Positions 37,561 to 46,751 of a stretch of DNA of 64,000 nt are shown here, piece by piece. The notes beneath the pieces are model-generated. The model had not been told where the DNA came from. It made no database searches and saw nothing but the letters and a program-made list of their open reading frames with translations. The translations under genes and the position numbers were made by a program. Each line of letters opens with the position of its first letter. Within the stretch, counting starts at the first letter, position 1. This DNA comes from Candidatus Woesearchaeota archaeon (lineage in GTDB: Archaea > Nanobdellota > Nanobdellia > Woesearchaeales > GW2011-AR9): positions 1 through 64,000 of the forward strand of contig JABHQW010000003.1 of assembly GCA_018696595.1 (NCBI GenBank). Direction: 5' to 3'.

Positions 37561-38975
37561 TAAGAACAATTATTCAAATTGCTAAATCAGCTGGGGAAAT
37601 CATTGAACAAGAAAAAAAAAATAAACATGAGGTTATGCTTAAAGAAGATAACAGCGTAGTTACAACAGTAGATTTGAAAGTTAACAATTTTATTATTTCT
37701 GAACTAAAGAAGTATTTCCCTGATAAAGAAATAATCAGTGAGGAACTAATCAGTATACCTACAAAAGATTCTTTCTTTATTATTGATCCGTTGGATGGGA
37801 CACAGGAATTCTTGAATTGCATTGATGAACCAGAAAAGTACACCGAGTATGCTGTCCAGATTGCTTATGTGGAAGACGGTTGTCCCATAATGGGTGTTGT
37901 TTATCAACCCGCTATTGATAAATTATATTACGCTGTTAAAAACAAAGGTGCTTTTTTGCAACAAGGAACTAGTATTAAGAGAATTTTTACAAAACAATCT
38001 AATCGTGTTGTTGTGGGTAGATATAATATTGATGAGGATCTAATAAAAATATTAAGCTCGAAATTCTCAAAAACCCTTTCCGAAGTTAGTCAGGTAGGAA
38101 GTTTCGGAATAAAAGTATGCCAAGTTGCTGAAGGTAAGTACAATTCTTTTGTTCATACTAATTTTGATAATAATAAAATTCATGCTTCTTTATGGGACTC
38201 TTCTGCTCCAGACATTATTCTTCGCGAAGCAGGTGGAAGATCATTTGAGATGAAAACTTTAGTGCCCATAGATTATTCTTCTAATAAAATAAACCTTACT
38301 CAGGGGTATATTGCCACTTCAAATAAAAGTAAAGTCATAATTGTTTTTGATGTTGATGGGGTTTTAGGAAACTTTGAGATCCTTAAAGAAAAGAGAGATG
38401 TTGCCCATATTACTGCAGTAGCTAATAATAATCTGATTAGTTTCCAAGAGGCTAAAAAGCTATTTATTACCACTAGGGAAAAACTAAGGGCTGTAGATCA
38501 GTTTTCTACTATTGATACAATGTTTCATCTTGGTATTAGTAAAGAAGAATTTTATAATATAATGAATTCAGTACCTATTGAAGGAGGGATTAGTTGTAAT
38601 CCTAACGCTAAAACAATATTACAGTACTTATCCAAAAATTGTACTTTAGTTGCTTTAACAAATACTCCTTACTTAGCAAATATTGAAACTTTAGACTATT
38701 TAAGATTATTAGAATATTTTGATAAAGTATATTCTATCGATAAATATAATTTTATTAAACCATCAGTGGAAATATTCGAGAGAATAAAGATGGATTTTGG
38801 GGCTGAGCAAGGCTATTCTATTGGTGATAATGCCCATAAAGATTTACTTCCTGCTAAGGAAGCAGGATTTAAAACTATTTTATTTGGAGATAAAAAAAAA
38901 GTAAGTGGTGTTGACTATAAAATAGATGATTTGGCTAAATTAAAAGAAATAATTAATCTAAAAAATGACAATTGA
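37557..38975 (+). CDS. Inositol-monophosphatase/CysQ-like domain fused to C-terminal HAD hydrolase
   Basis: EDNSVVTTVDLKVNNFI, IISEE, FFIIDPLDGTQEFLN, LWDSSAPDIILREAGG; then VIIVFDVDGVLGN, YSIGDNAHKDLLPAKEAGF. Confidence 0.85.
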   Translation: MIRTIIQIAKSAGEIIEQEKKNKHEVMLKEDNSVVTTVDLKVNNFIISELKKYFPDKEIISEELISIPTKDSFFIIDPLDGTQEFLNCIDEPEKYTEYAVQIAYVEDGCPIMGVVYQPAIDKLYYAVKNKGAFLQQGTSIKRIFTKQSNRVVVGRYNIDEDLIKILSSKFSKTLSEVSQVGSFGIKVCQVAEGKYNSFVHTNFDNNKIHASLWDSSAPDIILREAGGRSFEMKTLVPIDYSSNKINLTQGYIATSNKSKVIIVFDVDGVLGNFEILKEKRDVAHITAVANNNLISFQEAKKLFITTREKLRAVDQFSTIDTMFHLGISKEEFYNIMNSVPIEGGISCNPNAKTILQYLSKNCTLVALTNTPYLANIETLDYLRLLEYFDKVYSIDKYNFIKPSVEIFERIKMDFGAEQGYSIGDNAHKDLLPAKEAGFKTILFGDKKKVSGVDYKIDDLAKLKEIINLKNDN

Positions 38976-41655
38976 TGATAAAATTGAAGAAGAGTACGAT
39001 GTAAGTAAAGAATGTGATCTTAAAAGTATAATTCCAGAAGTTGAAGAACATAAGAAGAAACTTTCTCAAGAGCAATTAGGGGAATTTAATTCTTTAGAAT
39101 CCAAATTAAAGCCATTGACCATTAATAATCCAGATCATGCTCATCCGGGCAACTCAGAAGCTTTAAGAAAAATGGGCAATATTTTTTATGAGAATGAAAT
39201 ATCTAATGATATTGCTTCTCAGTATTATCATCTTGCTTTTGAAGAATATTCTTCTGATGCGAGAATACTTTGTAATCTCGGAATTATTGCTAAAGAAAAA
39301 AATGACTATGAAAAAGCAAAAGAATATTTATGGAAATCTCTTAATTGGAATAAAAGTTTGTGGTTAGCTCATGATGCTCTTACTGATATTCTTAGTGATG
39401 AAAATGATACAACTGGAATGGTCACTTGGATCAATAAATTTATTAATTCTGTTGGAGGTAAGGGGAGTATAATTCAACTAGCGGGGATGGTAGAAGATTC
39501 AGATTATGAAGAAGATAATATTCTTTATCAATCATATGACGCATTAGAGGTTCTTGTTTCTGCAGATTATGGTGAAAGATTTGATGGTTACGATGTTTGC
39601 AAATTAATCCTTTCGGGGATAAATCCTCAACTTGCTAGTCAATATAATGGTCGTTTTGGTGCTTTGGATATTGTTAATTTACATAAAGCAGATTGTTCTC
39701 CAGAAAAAGCTAACACTTACGACGTTCGTTTTGGAGGCTTAGATATTGCACATCTAAAAATGGCAAGAGTAAAGAATGAAGAAGCAATTATTTATCCTGA
39801 ACATTTTGATGGTAGTTGTATATCTGCTTTAGTTCATGAGAATATTTCTCCAGAAGTTGCTGGTTCATATGGCGAGCCTTTAATGCCAACATACTTGAAT
39901 AAAGGATATTCTGGAACAAGCATTACCTGTTTTGTAAAATATGGTCTTAATGATAAAGATGTTAAAGATTATGGTGAACTTCCAAGTTCGGTAATTTGTT
40001 TATTGGTTGAAAATGGAATCTCAGCTGAACAATATAGACCTTATGGAGAAAAATTTGTAGATACAGAAAAGTGGCATAAAGTAGATTGGAAATCTTTAAT
40101 AAAATTGATTAATCGTGCTAAAAACTATGAAGAGATTGCTGAATATGATTCTTCTTTGGGTCTTGATGATATTATTCAACTAAATTACAATTCAATATCC
40201 TCTTCACTTGCTAACCAATATCACGGATTTAACGGTTCACAGATTTCTCGTTTAGTTGAATACAAGATTGAACCAGAAAAGATTCCTGAATATTCAGAAC
40301 GATTTGATAAAGAGGATATATCGTGGTTAGCTAGTTTTAATGTTTCTTCAGAATTTGCAGAAAAATTTGATCCAAGGTTTAAAGGTAATGATATTATCAA
40401 TTTAAAAGATGTGTATTCGCCAGAGATCACTCAATACAATGCTAAAATTCCTGCTATTATAATTAGGGCATTAATTAAAAATAATGTTTCACCTGAAAAA
40501 GCTGAGGAATATTTGAAACATTGGAACGAGTGGGAATTAATTGGGGTTTTTGATGTTCCTTTTGATATTGCTCGTAAATATAAAGAAAATAATGGTTTGC
40601 ACATTGGAAAAATGTATCGAAGCGGAATTATGCCTGAAGAAGCAAACAAATTTGATGATCGTTTTAGATCTGATGGTATTGTAGATTGTATTGAAGCAAA
40701 AGTTAGTCCAGAAATAGCTAATAGTTATCATGGGCGTTTTGATGAATATGGTGTTAGGCAATTAGTTGAGTTTAATTGTGATCCAAAGATTGCTAATACT
40801 TACGATGAGAGATTAAATGCTGAAGCTATTTTATTATTATCTAGCGTTGGTATTTTCCCAGGAATATTTAGTGAGAATTCTGAGATTTATTACAGTCTTT
40901 TAAAAGATATCACTCACTTTGAAGAAGATGATACTGATGATGATCAAGATAGTAATCTTTTAGGTGTTGGTTCACAAGGGATTGTGATTCTAAAGAATGA
41001 AAGTGCTTGGAAGTTTAGTCAGGATATTGATTATGAATATTCATTACTTAAAATGCTGGAGAATCCTAAGAATGTTATAGGGATAAAAAATAAACCAAAA
41101 AAAAGAGTTGCCTTGGAATTAGAATATGTTTCGGGCGACTCACTAAAAACGATTATGGGGAAAAAACTATTATCATTAGATAAAACATACCATTACTCAT
41201 TGGAAATATTTAACGGTCTTCAAGAACTTCGTCAAGCTGGGATTTATCAGCATCGTGATATTCGTCCAGCAAATATTATGGTTGACGAAGAAAAAGAAAG
41301 AGCAATAATAATTGATTTAGGAATTGCTACAACAGACCCATTAGATTTACCTAAAGATAACCGTAGATATGGCGGTCCAAACGATTTAGTTTCTCTTGGA
41401 CAAGTGATGTATAAAATGGCTACTGGCGAACATATTTTTGCTGAATCTGAATCTATGGAAAGAACTATTTACGCAGACAAGTTAAAAGATCATCGTGATT
41501 GGATTTACGAGGAAGATAAGAGATTAGGACCATATCTTAGAATAGTTAATGAAACTGTTACAGATGATAAAGTGGCAGATTTAATAAAATTATGTCTGAC
41601 GGCAAAAGGTACAGAAGAAGATTATCAGAGATTAGAAGAGAGATTTGCAACATAA
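38965..41655 (+). CDS. TPR plus about 26-aa repeat array plus C-terminal protein kinase domain
   Basis: Repeats like YDVRFGGLDIAHLKMARVKNEEAI; kinase GVGSQGIVIL, YQHRDIRPANIMVDEEKERAIIIDLGIATTDP. Confidence 0.8.
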   Translation: MTIDDKIEEEYDVSKECDLKSIIPEVEEHKKKLSQEQLGEFNSLESKLKPLTINNPDHAHPGNSEALRKMGNIFYENEISNDIASQYYHLAFEEYSSDARILCNLGIIAKEKNDYEKAKEYLWKSLNWNKSLWLAHDALTDILSDENDTTGMVTWINKFINSVGGKGSIIQLAGMVEDSDYEEDNILYQSYDALEVLVSADYGERFDGYDVCKLILSGINPQLASQYNGRFGALDIVNLHKADCSPEKANTYDVRFGGLDIAHLKMARVKNEEAIIYPEHFDGSCISALVHENISPEVAGSYGEPLMPTYLNKGYSGTSITCFVKYGLNDKDVKDYGELPSSVICLLVENGISAEQYRPYGEKFVDTEKWHKVDWKSLIKLINRAKNYEEIAEYDSSLGLDDIIQLNYNSISSSLANQYHGFNGSQISRLVEYKIEPEKIPEYSERFDKEDISWLASFNVSSEFAEKFDPRFKGNDIINLKDVYSPEITQYNAKIPAIIIRALIKNNVSPEKAEEYLKHWNEWELIGVFDVPFDIARKYKENNGLHIGKMYRSGIMPEEANKFDDRFRSDGIVDCIEAKVSPEIANSYHGRFDEYGVRQLVEFNCDPKIANTYDERLNAEAILLLSSVGIFPGIFSENSEIYYSLLKDITHFEEDDTDDDQDSNLLGVGSQGIVILKNESAWKFSQDIDYEYSLLKMLENPKNVIGIKNKPKKRVALELEYVSGDSLKTIMGKKLLSLDKTYHYSLEIFNGLQELRQAGIYQHRDIRPANIMVDEEKERAIIIDLGIATTDPLDLPKDNRRYGGPNDLVSLGQVMYKMATGEHIFAESESMERTIYADKLKDHRDWIYEEDKRLGPYLRIVNETVTDDKVADLIKLCLTAKGTEEDYQRLEERFAT

Positions 41656-43394
41656 AAATGAAACTAGAAAGAATACTTGCGGAAACAGAACTGGCAAGAG
41701 ATTATCGAAGAATAATTAGATCGAATGATTTCTTAGGGGATAAAATAAAAGAAGCAGTTCAGAAAATTAGGGGTATTCATCAAGTTAAACGTTATTTAGG
41801 ACATGTTGATTTATTATCAAAAAAGTGGAGTGCTTATTTAGATGATCCTCCTGTTAATTATGGGATCGCTTTTGCTCATTATGCTTGGTTTAGTATGGAT
41901 TTGCCTTTTTACACTAGGGCTTTTTCTAAAGTAGAAGAAGAGTTTTCAGATGTCATTTCAGATATAATCCTTCAAGTGAATAAGAAAACTAATCATCTTT
42001 CTAAATTAGCTTACGTTTTTGAAACGCCGTATAATAAAAATTGGGGTAATACTTTGCCATATAAAAAACAACGTCAACAATACTTTTCTCTTCTACATAA
42101 ACTACAAGCTGTTGATCCAGATGTTATTGCCGATGCACATTATCTTCTTTCTTGTTTAATAAAGAATCAAGAAAAAGAATATCCTTTAGAAAAAATAGTG
42201 TCAAATATTTGTGAACTGGACAAATTGGGTGATGACCCCCATCTGAATTCATCCTCTGTCCAAGGGATGCCAGAAACTGTTAGATCACTTGCACAAACAT
42301 ATATTGAAGGTCTAAATTTTTTGGCAGGGCCAACATATATTAAAGAATTTGAAGAAGATTTAAATTTAAAAGACATACTTAATGACGATACAGTTGATTT
42401 ACATTTTGAAAAAGTAATCGCTTTTGCTAAAAAATGTGACTCTGTTTGTAATCAACGAAATCAATTAACAAACAACATAGATTATCTTGAATCTGTAGAA
42501 TATAAAGAGATAGATTCAAAAGCTGATAAGTACAATGGAATTGTTGGTGCTTTTGCAATGGGCCTTCCAATAATACAACAATTAAATCCAAGTGCCGTTG
42601 ATGATTATGTCCATACTGCTTCTGAAATGATAATTCGTGCTGTTGATATTAACAAAGTGGAATTAGCATTCAAAAGTTTAATTACCCATATGGGAGGTTA
42701 TAAATTAATATCTACGGGTATACGTTCAATTGTTGTTTTTTCTGGTGATTCTATCAGTAAGTTTTCATCAGACATCTCATATGAAGCAGAATTACATCAT
42801 AAATTAGAAAATCCAATAAATGTTGTTTCGGCAGTAAAAGAAAGCAATACTGAAATAACTTTAGAATTAAAATATATTCATGGTCACTCACTTGAAGAAT
42901 TAATGGATATTAATCAATTATCTTTAGATTTAATAAAGAAATATTCTTCAGGTATTTTCAACGGTCTTCAAGAACTTCGCCAAGTAGGGATTTATCAGCA
43001 TCGTGATATTCGTCCAGCAAATATTATGGTTGACGAAGAAAAAGAAAGAGCAATAATAATTGATTTAGGAATTGCTACAACAGACCCATTAGACCCCCCT
43101 AAAGATAACCGCAGATATGGCGGCCCAAACGATTTAGTTTCTCTCGGACAAGTGATGTATAAGATGGCTACTGGCGAACATATTTTTGCTGAATCTGAAT
43201 CTATGGAAAGAACGATTTACGCAGACGAGTTAAAAGATCATCGTGATTGGATTTATGGGGGAGATGAAAGGTTAGATCCATATCTTAGAATAGTTAATGA
43301 AACTGTTACAGATGATAAAGTGGCAGATTTAATAAAATTATGTCTGACGGCAAAAGGTACAGAAGAAGATTATCAGAGATTAGAGGAGAGGTTT
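41212..43394 (+). repeat. 435-bp direct repeat (41212-41646 and 42960-43394) encoding kinase C-lobe
   Basis: Near-identical nucleotide sequence by eye, bounded sharply at 'aacggtcttcaagaacttcg'. Confidence 0.9.
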
Positions 43395-43409
43395 GAAAAT
43401 ATTGTTTGA
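41658..43409 (+). CDS. Protein with C-terminal kinase domain nearly identical to upstream kinase
   Basis: YQHRDIRPANIMVDEEKERAIIIDLGIATTDP; start set at 41658 instead of the overlapping ORF start 41592. Confidence 0.75.
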   Translation: MKLERILAETELARDYRRIIRSNDFLGDKIKEAVQKIRGIHQVKRYLGHVDLLSKKWSAYLDDPPVNYGIAFAHYAWFSMDLPFYTRAFSKVEEEFSDVISDIILQVNKKTNHLSKLAYVFETPYNKNWGNTLPYKKQRQQYFSLLHKLQAVDPDVIADAHYLLSCLIKNQEKEYPLEKIVSNICELDKLGDDPHLNSSSVQGMPETVRSLAQTYIEGLNFLAGPTYIKEFEEDLNLKDILNDDTVDLHFEKVIAFAKKCDSVCNQRNQLTNNIDYLESVEYKEIDSKADKYNGIVGAFAMGLPIIQQLNPSAVDDYVHTASEMIIRAVDINKVELAFKSLITHMGGYKLISTGIRSIVVFSGDSISKFSSDISYEAELHHKLENPINVVSAVKESNTEITLELKYIHGHSLEELMDINQLSLDLIKKYSSGIFNGLQELRQVGIYQHRDIRPANIMVDEEKERAIIIDLGIATTDPLDPPKDNRRYGGPNDLVSLGQVMYKMATGEHIFAESESMERTIYADELKDHRDWIYGGDERLDPYLRIVNETVTDDKVADLIKLCLTAKGTEEDYQRLEERFENIV

Positions 43410-43416
43410 AGATAGA

Positions 43417-44367
43417 CTAATGTGATTCGCTTTTATTTTTTCCTAGTTCTCTAATAATAGTGGCTCTAACAAAATCATTGATACAATCTAAAAATGGACT
43501 CACTTCATTAATTACTTTTAATTCATTTAAACCAAAATTAATATTTTCCATTCTTTTTATCAACTCGTACCTCTTATTGGTTAAGTTATGTTCCAAACTA
43601 CCTTTATGTAAGTGAAGAAAGTGTTCATAGACTAGTTCAAATATTTCTTGAAGAATATTTTTAACTCTTAGTGTGCAACCAAACCTAGCAGTTTTTTCTA
43701 CTAAATGTCTATATTTATCCATCATTTTATCAACAATCAGATATAAAGTGAATAATTGTGCCTTTTCTTCTTGACTTTTATCTGACTTATCTAAGACTCT
43801 CAGAAAATAAGTGATAAACTTACAAACATTATCATGGTAATCATAAGCATTTTCAGCATATAAATGGAAATCTTTTCCTATACTTTTTAAATATTCTTCC
43901 ATTACTTCTTTAAAAAGAAAAAATATTCTTTTTTCAATTATATTAATATTTTCTTCCTTATCTGTTAGGAAACAACGGAGTTCAGTCCTGTTCTTGGTTT
44001 GAGAAACTATTTCCATGCCAATGAAACGGGTAATCATTTTTTTTTTGATTAAAGATAAAATGTTAATGTTTTTATTATTTTTACCATCATAGATCTCAGG
44101 TTTAGAATACATAAGTGTGATTTTATTATAGTTGGTAATATATAATGTCTCCAAATATCTTCCCAGGATATGTTTATTAAAACCACTAATATCCAGCGTA
44201 ATCTTTTTTTCTTTCTCTTTTCTTTCTCCTAAAGAGAAATTAATTTCTTTTTCCCCTAAAGAGACGTCTAATTCATCTCCCTTAGAAACATTATTCTTTT
44301 TAACCCACTTGTTAGGCAAGGAAACCATTAACGTACTAGGACCAATTTGAGCTACTTTTCGCTTCAT
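43417..44367 (-). CDS. AbrB/SpoVT-type DNA-binding plus PhoU-like regulator
   Basis: MKRKVAQIGPSTLMVSLPNKWVKKNNVSKGDELDV; helical PhoU-like C-terminus. Confidence 0.75.
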   Translation of the reverse strand: MKRKVAQIGPSTLMVSLPNKWVKKNNVSKGDELDVSLGEKEINFSLGERKEKEKKITLDISGFNKHILGRYLETLYITNYNKITLMYSKPEIYDGKNNKNINILSLIKKKMITRFIGMEIVSQTKNRTELRCFLTDKEENINIIEKRIFFLFKEVMEEYLKSIGKDFHLYAENAYDYHDNVCKFITYFLRVLDKSDKSQEEKAQLFTLYLIVDKMMDKYRHLVEKTARFGCTLRVKNILQEIFELVYEHFLHLHKGSLEHNLTNKRYELIKRMENINFGLNELKVINEVSPFLDCINDFVRATIIRELGKNKSESH

Positions 44368-44418
44368 AATTCCAATAATCTCGGATAATATTTAAACTTT
44401 TCGGAAAATTATAATATT

Positions 44419-44430
44419 ATAATGCATTAT
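44419..44430. promoter_or_regulatory. ATAATGCATTAT palindrome in long AT-rich quasi-palindromic block
   Basis: aattataatattATAATGCATTATtataatataat between divergent genes. Confidence 0.4.
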
Positions 44431-44482
44431 TATAATATAATCATTAAATATATATTCCTCTTTAAGTTTACTAATAGTTAAG

Positions 44483-44500
44483 AACGGAACAATTTCCGTT
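44483..44500. promoter_or_regulatory. Candidate island operator AACGGAA-CAAT-TTCCGTT
   Basis: Perfect 7-bp inverted repeat upstream of 44514 gene. Confidence 0.55.
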
Positions 44501-44513
44501 TGGAGGCAAAAAA

Positions 44514-44936
44514 ATGAAAAAACATATGGTTGAAAAAGATGGGATTTATGGTGCATTAATTATGGCTGCAAAGAACCCTAATACAGATTCTTCAAAGAAT
44601 CTAGCAAAAGCGGGATTGAACTTTCAGTATAAGAAAAATCAAATCATGGAACAATATGTAATACCTGTTAATGGTGGGATATATCAAGTTCAAGTATTAG
44701 ATTTCTTAGGTGATCAATATGGACTTGAAGGAGTAATGGCTATGGGTGTAAATACTAATGGGGATGAAATGAACAATGTGTTGGATTTTCTCTTAACTAC
44801 AGCAGGGATTGTACCTTTAGATCAAGAAGTATTTAATGGCAATCCATTAAAAGAAAAATACACTGAAGTACTTGAAAAAATGGTTACTGATTATGCAAAT
44901 ACTTTGGTAATTAATACACCAGACACAGTGAATTAA
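44514..44936 (+). CDS. Hypothetical protein
   Basis: SD-like TTTGGAGG upstream; intact ORF, family not recognised. Confidence 0.6.
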   Translation: MKKHMVEKDGIYGALIMAAKNPNTDSSKNLAKAGLNFQYKKNQIMEQYVIPVNGGIYQVQVLDFLGDQYGLEGVMAMGVNTNGDEMNNVLDFLLTTAGIVPLDQEVFNGNPLKEKYTEVLEKMVTDYANTLVINTPDTVN

Positions 44937-44937
44937 A

Positions 44938-45375
44938 ATGAATCCAAAAACCTTACAACTCTTGATGCATTTAAGAGAGAACTCTAGAGAGAAGCTTACA
45001 AGTATTAGTAAAAAAACTAATATCCCGATCTCTACCCTCTTTGATCTGTTGAAAGAGTTGCAGGGGGGTTTAATTCTCAAAAGTACTGTTTTATTAGATT
45101 ATTCTAAGTTGGGTTATCATGCTAGAGCAAAAGTGTTTCTGAAAGTAAGTAATGAGAATAAAGAGAAATTAAAAAACCACTTGAACTTAAATCCCAATGT
45201 GAACACAATTTACAAAATTAATAATGGGTGGAGTTTTTTAATTGAAACTGTACATAAGAATATTAAAGAATTAGATATTTTTCTGGAGAAGTTAGAAGAT
45301 AATTATAATATTGAAAACAAACAAATTCATTATTTAATTGATGAAGTTAAAAGAGAAGGTTTTGTGGTTGATTGA
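44938..45375 (+). CDS. Lrp/AsnC-like regulator (island paralog 1)
   Basis: LQLLMHLRENSREKLTSISKKTNIPISTLFDLLKELQ; similar to 49594 product. Confidence 0.75.
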   Translation: MNPKTLQLLMHLRENSREKLTSISKKTNIPISTLFDLLKELQGGLILKSTVLLDYSKLGYHARAKVFLKVSNENKEKLKNHLNLNPNVNTIYKINNGWSFLIETVHKNIKELDIFLEKLEDNYNIENKQIHYLIDEVKREGFVVD

Positions 45376-45384
45376 ATATTAAAT

Positions 45385-46593
45385 TCATTTAATCTCTTTA
45401 TATCCTAAAACCTGGTTTTCTTTATCTCTTAATTCAACATATTTTTCTGGTTCTCTAGCTATGTCATACCAGAATCTTACTCTGCTGAATCCGTTCTTTG
45501 CTTTTCCATTACATCTAATTACGCCCATTCCAGCCCAAGGAACTGGCTGTGTTTTTTTGTTTACCAAATGAATCCCTAATTGTCCACTTTTTGGATGAAC
45601 TGTTCCTCTTAGATGTTCAGAAAAATACTTCTCCAAAACCTTTAATTCTCTAAGTGTATAATTTAAAGCTAAGTATCCTACAGTAAAGTCTTCAATATTT
45701 TGATCTATAACTTCTCTTCTTTCATCTTTACTTATGTTTTCCCCATATACTAAATCATGAAAATAATCAAACTCTTCTTGAGTTGATTCTCCATGAACTG
45801 GAACAAAGTTATTGCCAACAAGTGTGTCTAAATTTAGATTTCTTTTTGAATTTCTAGCCAACTCACAAACTTCTGGTTTTTTTCTTATGGTTTCCCATGA
45901 TGCATGAAGATTACTCAAATGCTTTTTATAACAATCATCCCACTGACTTTTAAATGGAGATACTAGATCCTCTATAATATCATATACTTTAATTGGTGCC
46001 TTTAGGTGTTTTATAATTTCCTTTAATTCATCACGATAATTTCTTGCACAACTTTTATCAACACCAAATAAATCAGAATATAGTATCCCATCACTTGCAA
46101 TTATTATTTCTACTCCTGGTTCATAAACTCTTTGTATAGAATCAGAAATTCCCGATAATTGGGTCACTGAAGCAATCTCAGCTAAACCCGCAATTCTTGA
46201 ATTGTTCCGTAAAGGATTTGGTAACTTAAATGGAAATGAAGGGATAATAATTTTTATAGGTTCATTAGATGAGATTGAATTATTAAAATTATTGATGAAA
46301 TATTCTTTGCTTTCAGTTAAATTACATGCAGGGCCATTTCTAATCCTCTGATTTAAAAATATGGAAAGAATCTTTTCAGCTAAGTTTCCATTGTATTTAC
46401 GTGCATTATTTCCTATTGATTCATAAATACATTTATGTAATTCCTTCCATTCTGAATAATCAAAATTTTCAATTTGTTTTATCTCAATCTCTTTTTTCTC
46501 AGATAGCTTGCCTAATGATTTTCTAAAAAAGAATTCTGGTTCAGCGACTGTACTCATTATTACTCTTTCATCAAATTGTTTTGCTAATGTCAT
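45385..46593 (-). CDS. Isocyanide (isonitrile) synthase-like protein, DIT1/PvcA family
   Basis: IIIPSFPFKLPNPL...AGLAEIASVTQLSGISDSIQRVYEPGVEIIIASDGILYSDLFGVDKSCARNYRDEL; LRGTVHPKSGQLGIHLV...PVPWAGMGVI. Confidence 0.82.
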   Translation of the reverse strand: MTLAKQFDERVIMSTVAEPEFFFRKSLGKLSEKKEIEIKQIENFDYSEWKELHKCIYESIGNNARKYNGNLAEKILSIFLNQRIRNGPACNLTESKEYFINNFNNSISSNEPIKIIIPSFPFKLPNPLRNNSRIAGLAEIASVTQLSGISDSIQRVYEPGVEIIIASDGILYSDLFGVDKSCARNYRDELKEIIKHLKAPIKVYDIIEDLVSPFKSQWDDCYKKHLSNLHASWETIRKKPEVCELARNSKRNLNLDTLVGNNFVPVHGESTQEEFDYFHDLVYGENISKDERREVIDQNIEDFTVGYLALNYTLRELKVLEKYFSEHLRGTVHPKSGQLGIHLVNKKTQPVPWAGMGVIRCNGKAKNGFSRVRFWYDIAREPEKYVELRDKENQVLGYKEIK

Positions 46594-46625
46594 GAGTATT
46601 AATTTGATGACAATATAAAAGTGTA

Positions 46626-46719
46626 TTTCTACAGAAAAACCGTAATATTTCCGAGCGATTTAAATGGATATAAGAAGAATAACATTCTATTCGTAAATTA
46701 TCCGAGAAGTCTGTAGAAA
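46626..46719. promoter_or_regulatory. Divergent promoter with 10-bp inverted repeats enclosing two CGTAA-N4-TCCGAG motifs
   Basis: TTTCTACAGA (46626-46635) / TCTGTAGAAA (46710-46719); CGTAATATTTCCGAG (46641-46655), CGTAAATTATCCGAG (46692-46706). Confidence 0.65.
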
Positions 46720-46751
46720 TGTTTATTAAATGATTAGAATATTAATGTTAT

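Noticed and set aside
39570-40870. CRISPR-like or DNA-level tandem repeat
   Set aside because: Periodicity is at protein level with diverged DNA; no identical repeat/spacer structure. No CRISPR array seen anywhere in the window.
41592-41657. Upstream start for the third kinase-domain ORF
   Set aside because: Would overlap the preceding kinase gene by 64 nt; ATG at 41658 just after its stop is more plausible.
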